60,000 bases of DNA, taken from assembly GCF_000003815.2 (NCBI RefSeq), contig NC_049979.1, forward strand, positions 28,764,249 to 28,824,248, written 5' to 3'. The notes below the pieces were generated by a model, which was given only the letters and a program-made list of their open reading frames with translations, ran no database searches and was not told the DNA's origin. A program made the translations under genes and the position numbers. Positions 32,796 to 57,654 of the stretch are shown in pieces (the first letter of the stretch is position 1; every line of letters starts with the position of its first letter). The DNA comes from Branchiostoma floridae. Lineage: Eukaryota; Chordata; Leptocardii; Amphioxiformes; Branchiostomatidae.

Positions 32796-33256
32796 AACTT
32801 GATTCAAAAAGGCGTATCAGTTCATCGTGCTATGTTTTGTTCTGGTCTTGAGCGTGACCTGTCCGTTACCGAACTGGGAACGTCAAGTGGGGGCATTCCC
32901 CCGACAACGTCATTGGCATAATCAAAATACCGGGTAGTCCTGCCTCTTAGCACCTCCTAAACGTGTGTGTACATGTTATTGCCATTACCAGGGACGGATG
33001 GCTGTTAAAAGCTTCAAGGGCCATATATGTGGGCTTTTAAGTGTGGGAGGGGCCAACGGTCATTGCAACGGAGTCAAGGTTGTTCCGGGGATTGGTTTTC
33101 CCTCGGACATCGACGTACCTAAGCCCTGCAGGAAGGTTACTTGCGGTTTACGCGTGTTTCCGCTTGGTAAAGAGAAAGTTTATCACATCCTGGAATGAGC
33201 CTCTCCTTCAACTTCAAGGCCATTTTCTTAAATCCAACAGAGTGTGTATATTTGAA

Positions 33257-33760
33257 CTGGGCACCTTTAGGGAAAGGCCAGTAATGATGGGAAGAGGAGG
33301 ACAGTTTGAAACTTAGGGATGAATCTTGAACAAGGGGTTGCATGTGGAAAACATGTACATCAACTTGTAAATTCTGCTGAGCATGTATGAACTGGGCAGT
33401 CACATTTAGGGAAAAGCCAGTAATGATGAGAAGAGGAGGACAGTTTAAAACTTAGGGATCAATCTTGAATAAGGGGGTGTATGTAAAAAACTTGATACAT
33501 CAACTTGTAAATTCTGCTGAGCATGTATGAACTGGGCAGTCACATTTAGGGAAAAGCCAGTAATGATGAGAAGAGGAGGACAGTTTAAAACTTAGGGATC
33601 AATCTTGAATAAGGGGGTGTATGTAAAAAACTTGATACATCAACTTGTAAATTCTGCTGAGCATGTATGAACTGGGCAATCACATTTAGGGAAAGGCCTG
33701 TAATGATGGGAAAAGGAGGACAGTTTTACAGTTAGGGATGAACCTTGGGAGGGTATCTTA
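33257..33760. repeat. Tandem repeat, 140-bp period, about 3.6 copies
   Basis: GAACTGGGCA occurs at 33257, 33389, 33529 and 33669. The two middle units are almost identical over 140 bases (AGGGAAAAGCCAGTAATGAT; GGGGGTGTATGTAAAAAACT). The outer units are more diverged, consistent with homogenisation in the middle of the array. It is non-coding. Confidence 0.9.
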
Positions 33761-34640
33761 ATTGGATTGAGTACTTTAATCGAGAAAATACTGTACATGA
33801 CCTTACTCGGCCCTATTGGCAATCACAGCGGTAGGTCCGAGGGGAAGGCTTGACCAAAATAAACTCATATAAATAGTAGATAAAGGTCATGTGAAGGTTA
33901 TGCTTACTGAAAATTGTGTCCGCCTTTGAACAGGGTCGGAACTATGCCGGATGTGCACCCACATATAGGACTGACTCATAGGCACATTAAAAGGGACATG
34001 AGAACTCAGTTTCGGTTCATTCAGGAAAAATGATCAAAGGGTTTATTCGTGTACTGGACAGTACCCTGTTTAGGGATGTTACTTCTGATCATTGCGCAGA
34101 TTTCATTGTCCTTGAACAGAAGGGTTATGGTTTTGGTAGCGTTTGTTTGTTTGTTTTTTCTGTGTCTAATGATTTGTTGGCTTCAAAGGTTTTGTACCAT
34201 TCTGATAAATCGTGAAGTTATACTTCTTTGAGGTGTTCATTTCAGACCAACAATACTGTACATCATAGTACAGTACATGCATTATATAGTCAGTTTCTAG
34301 TTTCAGTACAACAGTTCAGACTTGTAGTCCTTTATTGCTCATTTTTGCAACACTGGGCTAAGTACAGTTCACAACAAGAGTCTGAAAACTCAAACCTGCT
34401 TGAAATATTTTGTTTTGTGATGGTGCGTATGGTGTGTTGTGGGGGTTGATATGGTTTGACGTTTGGCAAAATTATTCCATCATTGTTCTTAAGTTATATA
34501 TCTACCTATGGTAAACAGTGAGATCCAAAACTACACCTTTCTGGTGTCCTCACCATTTCATTTTTATTTCCTATTGTTACACCTGCACCTGGCACATACA
34601 TTGTATCTCAATGTGTATATAATGGTTCACACCATACAGA
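33761..34640. other. Non-coding stretch
   Basis: No gene or definable repeat. T/G-rich low-complexity patches occur around 34130-34170. Confidence 0.45.
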
Positions 34641-35035
34641 GGTGACAGCGATGGTCTCAGTTGCTCTTTTTTGCTCCTTGGAAGATTTTGACCAGAATGC
34701 CCCAGCAGTTCTAGAGCAAGCTGCTAGAGGGCCCAAACATACAACACTTCTTCCTTACACCACAAGCTATGTGCCACCAAAAATCAAGACCATAGCATAT
34801 CCATGTCAAAAGATACAAAAATCCAAGTTCTGTTGCAGTACCAAGGTCACACACCAGGGGATCCAAAATTGACTTTGACCTTCGTCTTCCAAACACCTAC
34901 CCAAATACCAAATATCATTACAATCCATCAACAGGTTCTAAAGTTATGCTGACCACAAATATGTGGAAACACAAACAGACAGACACACACACAGACACAC
35001 CAAAAACTATACCTCCATTTTTCATGGAGGTAAAT
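34640..35035. repeat. Interspersed repeat with terminal ACCTCCAT..ATGGAGGT hairpin, longest copy
   Basis: Ordered landmarks are GTTCTAGAGCAAGCTGCTAG, AGGGCCCAAAC, CCACCAAAAATCAAGACC, a GACA/CACA-rich patch, then ACCTCCATTTTTCATGGAGG at about 35012-35031. Relatives or fragments are at 4190-4330, 32172-32250, 35255-35345, 39204-39430 and 47696-47870. It is non-coding; class unknown, perhaps SINE or MITE. Confidence 0.65.
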
Positions 35036-35254
35036 CACACGTTCTGTTCTGGAGATATAGCACTGGAAACGACCCTTCCACACACTCCCATGCTACTGAA
35101 AACTCAAAACACATGTTACAGCTGCTAGCTGTCCCCAAGGAGGTTGAGACAGAGGGAATGAGGCCAGATCACTCCATATCAGGAAAAGGGGTGTAAATAT
35201 TTTTTTTTAAAACGAACCACAAAACAACAGCAAACTTCTAATCTACTTAATAGC

Positions 35255-35345
35255 ACAATAGGTCACACACTCTATCCCCATAGCAAAGGAAATCGCAATC
35301 CATCCAGAGGTTCTAGAGATATCGGTCCGGAATCACAAAGATCCC
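35255..35345. repeat. Fragment of the ACCTCCAT-hairpin repeat family
   Basis: AATCCATCCAGAGGTTCTAG and AGATATCGGTCC parallel the 'atccatcaacaggttctaaagttatgct' section of the 34640-35035 copy. The terminal hairpin is absent. Confidence 0.4.
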
Positions 35346-35900
35346 TACCAGAAACAGTACATGCTTTTTTCAAGCATGTAACAAGACTTGTTGGAAAGAT
35401 TCAGTTAACATATACAAAATGAAACTATTGTTGGATAAATTCAACTTCTCCTCGCTTTTCTGTTTAAGTGAAGATAAAAGAACAGATATGTTTTATGATC
35501 AATGGTTTGCGTAGTTGCAGGAATATGAATTTTTCGACAGAACTTAGGTGTATGAAATCAGGAAACAGGTTTTGTACAACCTTATACTGTTCATTTCTCT
35601 CTACGGTATACAGTCTACACTCTATTATATAAATGAGGGCTGAAACAGTACAGAACAGGAAGTATTCCTGTAAGGTATCATTAGAGTGAATAATGTGGTA
35701 TTATTAGCTCCCTGAGAGGATATAATTGATGATTCCTTGAGGCTAGAAATTGTCTATTAGCCTAAATAGCTGCATGAGTCAACTTGATGGGATAGAAAAT
35801 GTCATAATAGATGATCTGGACTGTATAACAGCCCTCGTAACACTGAATTAGCCTCGATTACGGTAAGAAACTCCTTCAAACAGGTGTCGGAAGTTAGATT

Positions 35901-36205
35901 CAGGGCTTGAAATACTTTTTCTGCATACCTGCACTGGTACAGGTAACATTGAAAATTACCTGCACCAGACAAATTTTACCTGCACCACTCTGAATCTAGG
36001 AATGGATCACACTAAAATTGTTCTGTATGCAATTGTTATTTTTTCTTTTATACTTTATAGGTGGCAACAGTCGAATTGATGCATATCCATATACACAGGA
36101 CATTACGTATAAAACCCAGTGCAGGTTAGGTGCAGGTAGACACCAGAAATACCTGCACAGCTCCAATTTCACCCGCACTAACCTGCATTTGTAGGTGGTA
36201 TATGG
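35901..36205. mobile_element. MITE, CAGGGCTCGAAATA family, copy 3 (3' truncated)
   Basis: It starts CAGGGCTTGAAATACTTTTT and follows the order of the 10460-10806 copy through GGTTAGGTGCAGGTAGACA, then breaks off after GTAGGTGGTAT without the closing TCGAGCCCTG. Confidence 0.8.
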
Positions 36206-36209
36206 TTGG

Positions 36210-37300
36210 CAGGTTTCTACTAAAGGGTTGGTCTGTTAACGCCAGGATACTCAATATTTTTTCCTTTGGCCTGAACTAGACCTAGATAATCTCATTTTTT
36301 CCAGTACCACCCATATTGTCGTCTGCCAAATGTAGGTCAACTAGCGAGACTGCGGGCTTTAAACCCGTGTTAAAGGGGTCTCGCCCGAACTGATGGCTTG
36401 TAAGAGGATGTTATACTTGAAGGATGCCAAGTTCCTGTCTTCACAAGCTAAGTCAGACAAGCTCGTTACAGAGCACTTGATCTTGAACACCCTAACACAG
36501 GAAAGGAAGCCAGCTTCCAGATCTAAACCCCTATAGACAGACTCAGTGCTTGGGTAGCCCTATAAGGCCACAGTAACTAAGTTTTATGGGTGACATCAGC
36601 AAGCTCATTAATTTTCGCCCGATTTTGAAGGAAAAAAAGGAAATTTTTCCCTGGTGGAGATTTTCAACATGAGGAAGAAATACCAAGATGGGAAAATATG
36701 TTGTGTTGTTGTAGCCTAATGATTGTACTTGTAGAAGTTACACAAGTGAGATAGCCATGACTGTAGTTATAGAATTAGAAGTGAAATTAGTTTCGTAGTT
36801 GTATAAGTGACACCTGTGTGGTAGCCTTGAGTGTAGTTTTCAACTTGGTAATACCTTTGTACCACACTAGTGTCACTTTGTTTGTTTCATAAATACAGGA
36901 ATAAAAGTCTTGTTAGCTCATAGTGATACAATGTTTTCTCGCTACAATTGCTGTCACAGCCTTTATGATGTCAATATTCAGTTGTTGTTGTTTTTTGTCC
37001 TCTTGCATTGAATTTGGAGTCTCCAAAGGATGTTGTCCATGAATTTTACTTGCTGTGGCCTAATACATGTACATGAATATGATCCATCCAGCTGAGCATG
37101 TCCTCAAAGTCTACAGGCTCAACTAACATGACAGGTCTCATTTCCTACCAAAGGCTTTCTCTCCCTGGTGACTGCACAGGAGTTCACTAGGACATTTCCC
37201 AATATGGCCAAATCCCCGAATAGCCCTGACACTTGATAAGTACTCTAGGCCAGCTTGTCTGGTGGGGTATAATTCCTGTATATCCCTCAGGGAGGTTTGC
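36210..37300. other. Non-coding stretch
   Basis: No gene recognised. Partial repeats of a 'gtagttg/ctagtgtgac' kind around 36715-36875 suggest an old internal duplication. Confidence 0.4.
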
Positions 37301-37309
37301 GGGTTTTCT

Positions 37310-38040
37310 ATTTGTTATGTACAGTCTCGCAACCCGCCGTGCGGACGGCGTGGAAAATAAATGGCCGGCCGTCTGGCCGGCGGGGGCGAAAACGGGAACG
37401 GGTTGCAAATAATTGGACGAGCTTTTTTGCCCGTCCCACCCTTTCATCACCCGTGGTCTGAATCTGATTGCCGGAGGTATTCCACGGAGGAATTTTGATA
37501 CGGGCTTGCACTGCAAAGTGATCCAATTTGCAGTATTGATCCTGTCGGGGCTGCTCTTTATTCCAGTGTATCTAATACGCATGTCGGCTTTCCAAAGGGT
37601 GGGGATTGTGCTTTGCGGTTTCTGAGCCGGATCGGCGGGCCGTCGATCAAATTTGGCCCGTCGGAACGAGAGCGCCCCCCGGGGCAATCCATCCGTGAAT
37701 CTTATCCGTCTTTCTTCCCCGCGCGAGATGGGACCCTGGCTATATTTAGGGCCCAGAATTTAGGGCTCGGAGTGGGAGATCGTTTAATTGCGTCTGGGTC
37801 CGGGCCTGTTTATGATGCGTGCCGCGTTCAAGGTGTCTGGGTCATGACCTATTCCATTTGCCGGCACAACCCCTCCCGCGCCCGGGAAATAAATCTGGCT
37901 GGAGATGGGCCCGTTGTGACGCAGCGGCGGCTCGCGGGAAACAATGACGGTGATTGCTTCAGGTGCGCGCACGTACACGTATGTTTGTTTACTCTAGTCT
38001 CGCCGGTTTCAGCGATTGTTTTGATTCCCCCCGTAAGTCA
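37310..38040 (+). promoter_or_regulatory. CpG-rich island, candidate dyrk1 promoter and first non-coding exon
   Basis: About 700 bases with GC and CpG far above the rest of the window, 2.8 kb upstream of the first dyrk1 coding exon. Frames open on both strands because of the composition, and none shows a domain. A CCGTAAGTCA splice donor (GT at 38033-38034) near the right edge could join a 5' UTR exon to the acceptor at 40743. CCGGCCG/CGGCCGG inverted words lie at about 37361-37382. Promoter role is inference from composition and position. Confidence 0.4.
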
Positions 38041-38394
38041 GTGTTTTGTTGTGCGATAGTTCGGTGTGGGGTTGATAGTTATAAATGGAATGAAGTATCA
38101 CAGTTACATCTAGATGTTGGGTATTTCAGACAAGATGACCTCTAGTTTGTTACATATCTTTTCTCTGGAGGAATTGAGACTTATGCCCATATCAAATCAA
38201 GCAGCTCGTTTACATGATTCGTGGTTAATGCCATAGGCATAACTCAGTTGTGTTACATGTGAGAAAAATACTAGAAAAACATTGGTTTAAAGTAACTAAC
38301 TGGTGGTATTTTGTTACCGATATTCACAGCAGACATAAAGGCAATGTATAAGCTTATTTATATCATGAAAGGCGACTTAATAATGTTTTCTCTA

Positions 38395-38770
38395 GGCCAT
38401 GCTGATTTGATTATATGGATGACATCCTCTGGGAACCCCAAAGCTGATGTGAGCATAGGAAACGGAGAAATGTTTGGCAAAAAAATTTATTATGAAATCC
38501 ATTTGGTCTGGTAGGTTGAACAAATGACTGAACTGTGTAGTGTATAATGGTGTAACGAACGATAGATTCTTTTTATTTCTTTGCACATATTCTTCTTTGG
38601 CTTTGGAATACTTATTGGTTTTGGCATTCTACAACAATTTCTGTTTTCCGATATGTCTTCGTCATATATTTGCTCATTTTGCATTTCTCATTTTCAGTAT
38701 GGTAACATTTTAATTTTTGGATACGGCCCAAAATACCTGAACAGTTGTCATCCATGTTATCAACATGGCC
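38395..38770. mobile_element. MITE (GGCCATGTTGATT family), copy 1
   Basis: It starts GGCCATGCTGATTTGATTAT followed by ATGGATGACATCCTC, and ends GTCATCCATGTTATCAACAT + GGCC. The terminal inverted repeats are about 30 bases. Other copies are at 45010-45386, 55387-55556 and 57149-57515. It is non-coding. Confidence 0.75.
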
Positions 38771-39203
38771 TTAGGTTAATTTCATATAGATGACTTTACA
38801 GTTTCTCATGAGTAGACATTCTATAACAGTAACAAAGCATATATATAGCCTTGTTGGCCTTCTATATATAGCCTAAGAATAAAGGATGTGTCAACAATTT
38901 GAGTAAAAATAGGATGATGTTGTGATCTGAAGGTTGTGAGGTAACTGCATGGAGAATCGTGAGCATTCCAAGTTCCAACAATAGCTTCCTATTTTTGATT
39001 TGGAAGTTAGTCAGCAATATGGAAATTCCCAAGGAATCTGAACAGTGGTTAATTTGGAAAGGTAGGAGCATACCAAGAGGTCTGTCAGAGAAGGGGTGCC
39101 TGTTGATGGTGTTTTTTGTAATGTTGTACCCTTTTCCTTGCTTTTGAAGATTGACTTGTATATGAACCTTCCAAGCTATCTGTCAGCTCCGAGCTTTTAA
39201 CTT

Positions 39204-39430
39204 AACCTTGACATTGCTTGCTTGTTAGTATATCTTGGCAAAGAAGGTTGTTTTCGATAAAATCTTGTATGTCATGTGTGGGGGTGTGAATGTAGCATAG
39301 CACAAAAAGCTGTGGATGGATCCTTGTGATATTTGGTAGGTGGTTAGTAATCGCAAATATGAAGGTGAAGTTCGATAATAGGTACCCTTGCAGCATTCTA
39401 AGGTATTGCAGCAGAAATTTCAACTTTGAT
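39204..39430. repeat. ACCTCCAT-hairpin repeat family, reverse-oriented fragment
   Basis: GGATGGATCCTTGTGATATT, TTGGTAGGTGG and CTAAGGTATTGCAGCAGAA are the reverse of the corresponding words at 4190-4330. Confidence 0.5.
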
Positions 39431-39469
39431 AGCTGGTGTTCTCAAGATGCTTTGCTCATGATTTTGTAA

Positions 39470-39635
39470 TGGTAGATAGCTCTTGGGGCAGAGAGTAAGT
39501 GGTGTAGTTTTTGGCTCCCTAGCAGCTTTTTTGGAACTGCAGGAGCTGGTTTTATTTTATTGAGTATTGCATTTTGATTGCCTTTCTTCTATGTTACCTG
39601 TTTTGTTGGGGTAGGAGGAATTCATATTTACCAAC
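39470..39635. repeat. Interspersed repeat fragment, family shared with 8945-9085
   Basis: AGTAAGTGGTGTAG, CTCCCTAGCAGC, TTTTGGAACTGCAGGAGCTG and GGAATTCAT occur in the same order and spacing as in the upstream copy. Confidence 0.6.
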
Positions 39636-40802
39636 TTACTTTAAAATATCATTTGGTTCAAAATGCATAACCTTGGAGGAGAGAGAAATACGTATTCTGC
39701 CTTGATGACTAATATTAGAAAGGTTCCCTATTAAAAGATAAGGCCTATTGTGAAAGGCCCATTATGGAATATAACAAGTCAAGAGAACACGTCTTTTCAC
39801 GACTCTTTGTCCAAGTAGAATTGAAGTTGTGGAAGTCAATAAAACAAGATAAAAGGTTGCGGCGGTCCCGTAATAAGAGCCGCTATTGATTGATGTGAAA
39901 CCCTGCGAGTCAGCTGACCCGGTGAACAGATTCTTAACGACAATATCATTAAGTGGTGTGTTGGATACAAATTGCCCAGACTGTAAAGAAGAGGTCTTTA
40001 TTAAGCTGTCATGCATGGAGCTTATGCTCTCTTCGTCTCACTGATACAGACAATGGCGTTGCACAGTTAGGCAAATAGCTAGGGTGCGGGTAGGCTTAAC
40101 CCTACAGCATATACATAGGCTTATTGTGCTATTGACAATGACATGGCTATGATAGGAGATAGATTGCTGTAATTTTTATGCATTGAACTTGAAGCAAAAT
40201 GCTAGCTTCCCTGCTGCAGATAGATTTATCATTTATTGAAGTTCAAGGTTAGGACTGTGAAGTACTGGAGATGTATTTTATGTTAGATGGGACTTAATCT
40301 GGCATTGGGAGGGAAAGGAGGGGTTATTTGAACTGCGAGTTTGTGGTTTTATCTGCAAAAACCTCTCACTGCAAACCCCCCAAACACAGCACCACTGTGA
40401 ATATGTCACAATTTACCGTGAATGCATTTAAGTTCACAGGGATTTAATTGCGCAGAAGATTAAAATTTGCGGTAGTTTTGAGTTGGCGGTAGCACCCTAT
40501 ACGGTAATGGAAAAATTCTCAGGTTGTTTTCAGTTAGCAGTAAAGTGGCGACAGTGAAAATGGCATACAGAAAAACAAACGCTATGAACATTTCTGCATT
40601 TACAGTAACTACTAATACTAATAGGTTGAAGTGCAGGAAGTAACAAGTTGTTTTAACATTTCTGCATTTTACAGTAACTAAGTTAAAAGGTTGGACCACA
40701 GTAACTAACAGGTTGTTTTTTTGTCTCTATGTGTTTTCTACAGGCGGTGGTGCCAAGCGATGTTCTCAGGCTTGTGAGGGGGCGTCGTGCATTTTCGTCA
40801 CC

Positions 40803-53976
<13,174 letters not shown>

Positions 53977-55386
53977 TGAATGTCTCAAATGTTATTAATT
54001 CTGCCAATACAAAAAATTTGTGTGTAGCTCATGTAAAATAGAAATTGTCAAGGGTGGGCAGCACCAGAATCAAATGATCTGCCCAAATTTAAAATAGCTC
54101 TATTTTTCTTGTACACATACCTGTCCAATGTTGCTTGTTAGGTCGAACTATGTGAACCAGTCTCACTGTACAGTATGTGCGAGGAATGTCAGTGTGGATG
54201 TCGTCTCCAGGACAGTTAATACACTAGGACACTTTCGAAAGGATTTGAATGGTCTCCCCACATAATAGGGGCATGTTTGTGACAGCACGTGCGGTAAGCG
54301 AATGAGCGATGGTGCCATGTTAAGAATTGTGCAACGGCTGACGTCTTTGTGGATGGTTGCGCAAGTGGAATTGTGTGCACAGCACCAAATAGCTCCCCCT
54401 GTTGCATATTGTGCATATTGCAACAGTTTGTAAATACTTGTGCCTGTACAGTTTTAGTCTGTCCCAATCTGACAGATGTTGCCTGTAGACCCCCTCTTCA
54501 TTCCATTCAGCCATCACTAGTTGACATCCCTAAACTTGTACAGTTTTTTTGGCCCTCGAAACCCCATTAGCCGTCATCTTTTTTATTCCACTGTCTGTTT
54601 GTAATCATATTTATTTGATGTGTTCTGTCCCAAATTGGGACAGTAATACAACGAAGGAAATTTTGTCAGTAGTTAGGTGACCTACTAGTGGGTCCTTATT
54701 TCTGAAGATGGATTTTTAAGTCAATTGTGATTAAATTGGACCTGGTTTTATTGATAATGCAGGGCGCATCCTTACATGCTAGCCAATGCTGCTCAAAGAC
54801 ACAAGAAAATGGGATGCCATACGTATTTAAACCAGTGTCTATTCTTCATTTTGTGACATTGCTGTCTGGAGCCCCCCTCCCCTCCCCCGAAATTTGTAGA
54901 TGATTTTTTCCTACAAAATCAGAGGAAATATTTTTTGTCCGTTTTAAAAAAATGATGGTAGAATTGTACTAGAGTAATTTTAGACCTGTACAAAGGGATA
55001 ATTTTGCTGTAATTTCTTGCAGGAGATATCAGTCCACGGTAATTTCTCCTTGGCAAAATGCCTAGCAATTTTAAACGTCTGTACAGTATGAAGATGAGAA
55101 GAAAGTTGCACTGTACAAAACGCTTGGCTGTCACTGTAAAACGAACGCCTCCGTTTCTTTCCCTCCAGAGTGCATGTATAATTGTACCAGTAGTGTTAAT
55201 TTCAGGAGTCACTCAAGTCTAACTTTATGATAGTGAATATCACATGCAGCCTACTGTATGTTCCACATGGAGAAATGGAAGCGATCAATCAAATTAAACC
55301 AGACAAATCACACTTGATGAGGCCAAGCAATCCCTGGTTGTTGTGTCTTCTCTTTCTGTTGTTTGTGACACTGTTAGTGATACTTA
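53977..55386 (+). other. Probable dyrk1 3' UTR and flank
   Basis: No coding seen. Candidate poly(A) words are ATTAAA at 54730-54735 and 55293-55298. The first clean AATAAA words are at 55452-55457, inside a MITE, and 55895-55900. The transcript end cannot be decided from sequence. Confidence 0.4.
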
Positions 55387-55556
55387 GACCATGTTGATTC
55401 GATTATATGGATGACATTCTCTGAAAACCCCTATACTAATGCAAGTATGCGAATAAAAAAGTTAAGTAAGAAAAAGGTACTTTCATTATGAAATCTTGAA
55501 CAGATGACAACACAAAAAGTATGGTCAAATCAAAATATAATGGAATCAACATGGTC
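55387..55556. mobile_element. MITE (GGCCATGTTGATT family), copy 3, internally deleted
   Basis: It starts GACCATGTTGATTCGATTAT then ATGGATGACATTCTC, and ends AATCAACATGGTC. It is only 170 bp, less than half the length of the 45010-45386 copy. Confidence 0.75.
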
Positions 55557-55559
55557 TTC

Positions 55560-56390
55560 AATAGGATACAATTTTTTAAGGTCTAGATATGATGATGAGA
55601 AAATTATGATGAATGAAGGCTGTAATCTCCAAGCAGATGTAGGATACATGATCTCGTGAATCATGCAAATGACGGCATAATTTAGATGTATTCGTTGCAA
55701 GTATGACATCTCCAAACAGATGTAGGATAAGGGACAGTTTTACATACGTTTTGAGGCTAACTTTGGCTAGTGTTTGTTTGAAGCTTAGTCTATTCACGAA
55801 AAAGCTTAAACATCCATGCATGCTGCTTTTCATTGAGGTAATGAAGTAAGGAAAGATAAAACTAAAAAATGCACATTATATCATTTAAAGTCCTAATAAA
55901 TATTCTAATGTTGCACATACACTATTACAAAACACAGGGTCACTCCCATTTAAAACTTGCTGTGACACACACTACTTTGAAAAGAATTGTGTAACCTTTT
56001 AACACATTTAGGCCTGGCACTTGTAACACACGCCAATTTATTTATAATTTCTGTTCTCAGATTAGCTACCTTTATATTTTTTTTCGAATTTGAAACAACA
56101 ACAAAAAAACTTCTGGTCACAGCTCTGGAATTATTGACTTTGACTACAGTAAGAAAGTTGCACGGAGTTTAAGTTTCAACTGAGGCATTGATTTCATTAT
56201 GAGCGGACTGAAAAATGGATTGAAAGTACGTTTCGGGAGGCACAGGGGTTCAGGATGTAATAACTTCTTTTCACACTGAACATATCGGTTCATCTGTGTT
56301 GGTAAATGACAGTATGAAAGAAGATAACTTTATCTAACCAGCACTTCCATAGGTTAGGACATAATATAATTGTCTAATTACTCCGTCGGC
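55560..56390. other. Non-coding stretch
   Basis: A short CCAA.CAGATGTAGGATA word is repeated at 55629 and 55712. No gene recognised. Confidence 0.4.
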
Positions 56391-56597
56391 CTTGTTCACC
56401 GAATGGAGCCTGGAGGCAGTGCTCGTTCGAGCTCGCTACCCAACTGTGAACATAGACGGGGGGCGACACAGGTTATCTGGCACTTTACGGGCCGTTGCTG
56501 CCGTTTGTGGCTCGTTGTTATGTCCCGGAAGTAGCAGTAGACAGATAAAGTTGAGTTCTTCTCTTTCAATACATCTTTTCAAGATTACAAGAAAATT

Positions 56598-57007
56598 ATG
56601 AATATCCTTCACAGAGTTTTGGAGGATAAGTTGAGTACCGTTTCTTATGGTGTGACCGTCACCGTGTGTGTATATGAAGAAGGTAAGTCGAATTTCGTGA
56701 CCAATGTCCGAAGATACCTGTCTATGAAAATGACTCCCGGAGGTACCAAGATTAGCTTAGAGTTTGTCTTTATGATGTAGATCAAGTGACACTCTCTGTT
56801 CACTTTATCCAAACCTTTGGTCTCGTTTAGCCAGCAAGACCCACAGGAAAAGGTATACAACATTTCCTTCAGTCCTGTTGTTGTCCAGACGGCACCAGAG
56901 TCGAGGAGGCGAGACCAGTCACCGTCCAACGGATGGGGAAGACAGACGACCAGGTTCCTTTCAACAGACATTCTGTTCCGCAAACCTTAAGGTCGAAAGG
57001 TGTATAA
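56598..57007 (+). CDS. Possible small two-exon gene (67 aa) or the start of an unrecognised gene
   Basis: ATG at 56598 opens 28 codons plus one base (MNILHRVLEDKLSTVSYG and onward) and ends at a strong donor, GAAG|GTAAGT (GT 56683-56684). A good acceptor, CCTGTTGTTGTCCAG, ends at 56888. Splicing keeps the frame open for 39 more codons (including GTRVEEARPVTVQRMGK) to TAA at 57005-57007. The start context is weak and the frame is open a further 20 or so codons upstream. A CpG-richer patch at 56380-56540 precedes it. I recognise no domain. The evidence is splice-site quality and frame continuity only. Confidence 0.3.
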
Positions 57008-57148
57008 GTTGTACACAATTTGTATTCACAATTGTCATTTTTTGTACACAAGTTATTTCATTCCAATTTCATATCACTGTTGAGAGGACAGACACAAGCG
57101 ATGCCCACACATCACCTGTATATACCTGGAATCTGAAAAGGGGTATTA

Positions 57149-57515
57149 GGCCATGTTGATTCGATTATATGGATGACATCCTTGGGGAACCCAAAAACTG
57201 GTGCGAGCGTGCGAGCCTGGTAAAAAAAGTTGCCTTCGTTATGTTTTGGACAGAATTGACTTTGCCTTCTATGACATTAATATAAATGTTTATTGCAAGT
57301 TCGTGCCCGAGAGCTGATTGCAGGTGCAAACAACACGTACGTACCATAAGGAAAGTACAAAGGTACCTGTTTTTTGTTTTATTTTTTTGCAATCTATATA
57401 GTTGCTGATTTTGCAACTGCTTTGTACGATTACAGTATGGTCGATACTGATTTTTTTATACCGAAAAGATCTCAGGTTCATCCATATAATCGACTCAAAG
57501 TAGCCTAATAGCCTA
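57149..57515. mobile_element. MITE (GGCCATGTTGATT family), copy 4
   Basis: It starts TTAGGCCATGTTGATTCGAT and ends TCATCCATATAATCGACTCA then AAGTAGCCTAATAG. The right end is mutated. Internal GGGGAACCCAAAAACTGGTG matches copies 1 and 2. Confidence 0.8.
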
Positions 57516-57654
57516 ATAGAAGCTATTATTATTATAATCAATATTAGTACTTTACTCCAGTTTTAAAACAATGACAAACAAGTGACCGTAGGTAACATAC
57601 TCTGTGACCTAATTATGGCTTATGTCGGTTGTGATGTTTTCTGTGGTGTATTTC

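Larger units (their letters stand above)
38775..40740. other. Non-coding stretch upstream of dyrk1 coding exon 1
   Basis: No coding exon recognised. It contains the two repeat fragments at 39204-39430 and 39470-39635. Around 40330-40510 there are GCAAA/TTTGC-type inverted words resembling a decayed MITE. Confidence 0.4.

Noticed and set aside
37187-37687. 166-codon - strand frame and 148-codon + strand frame (37613-38059) in the CpG island
   Set aside because: Open on both strands from low AT content; no domain and no homologous dyrk1 segment. Treated as promoter-like DNA.
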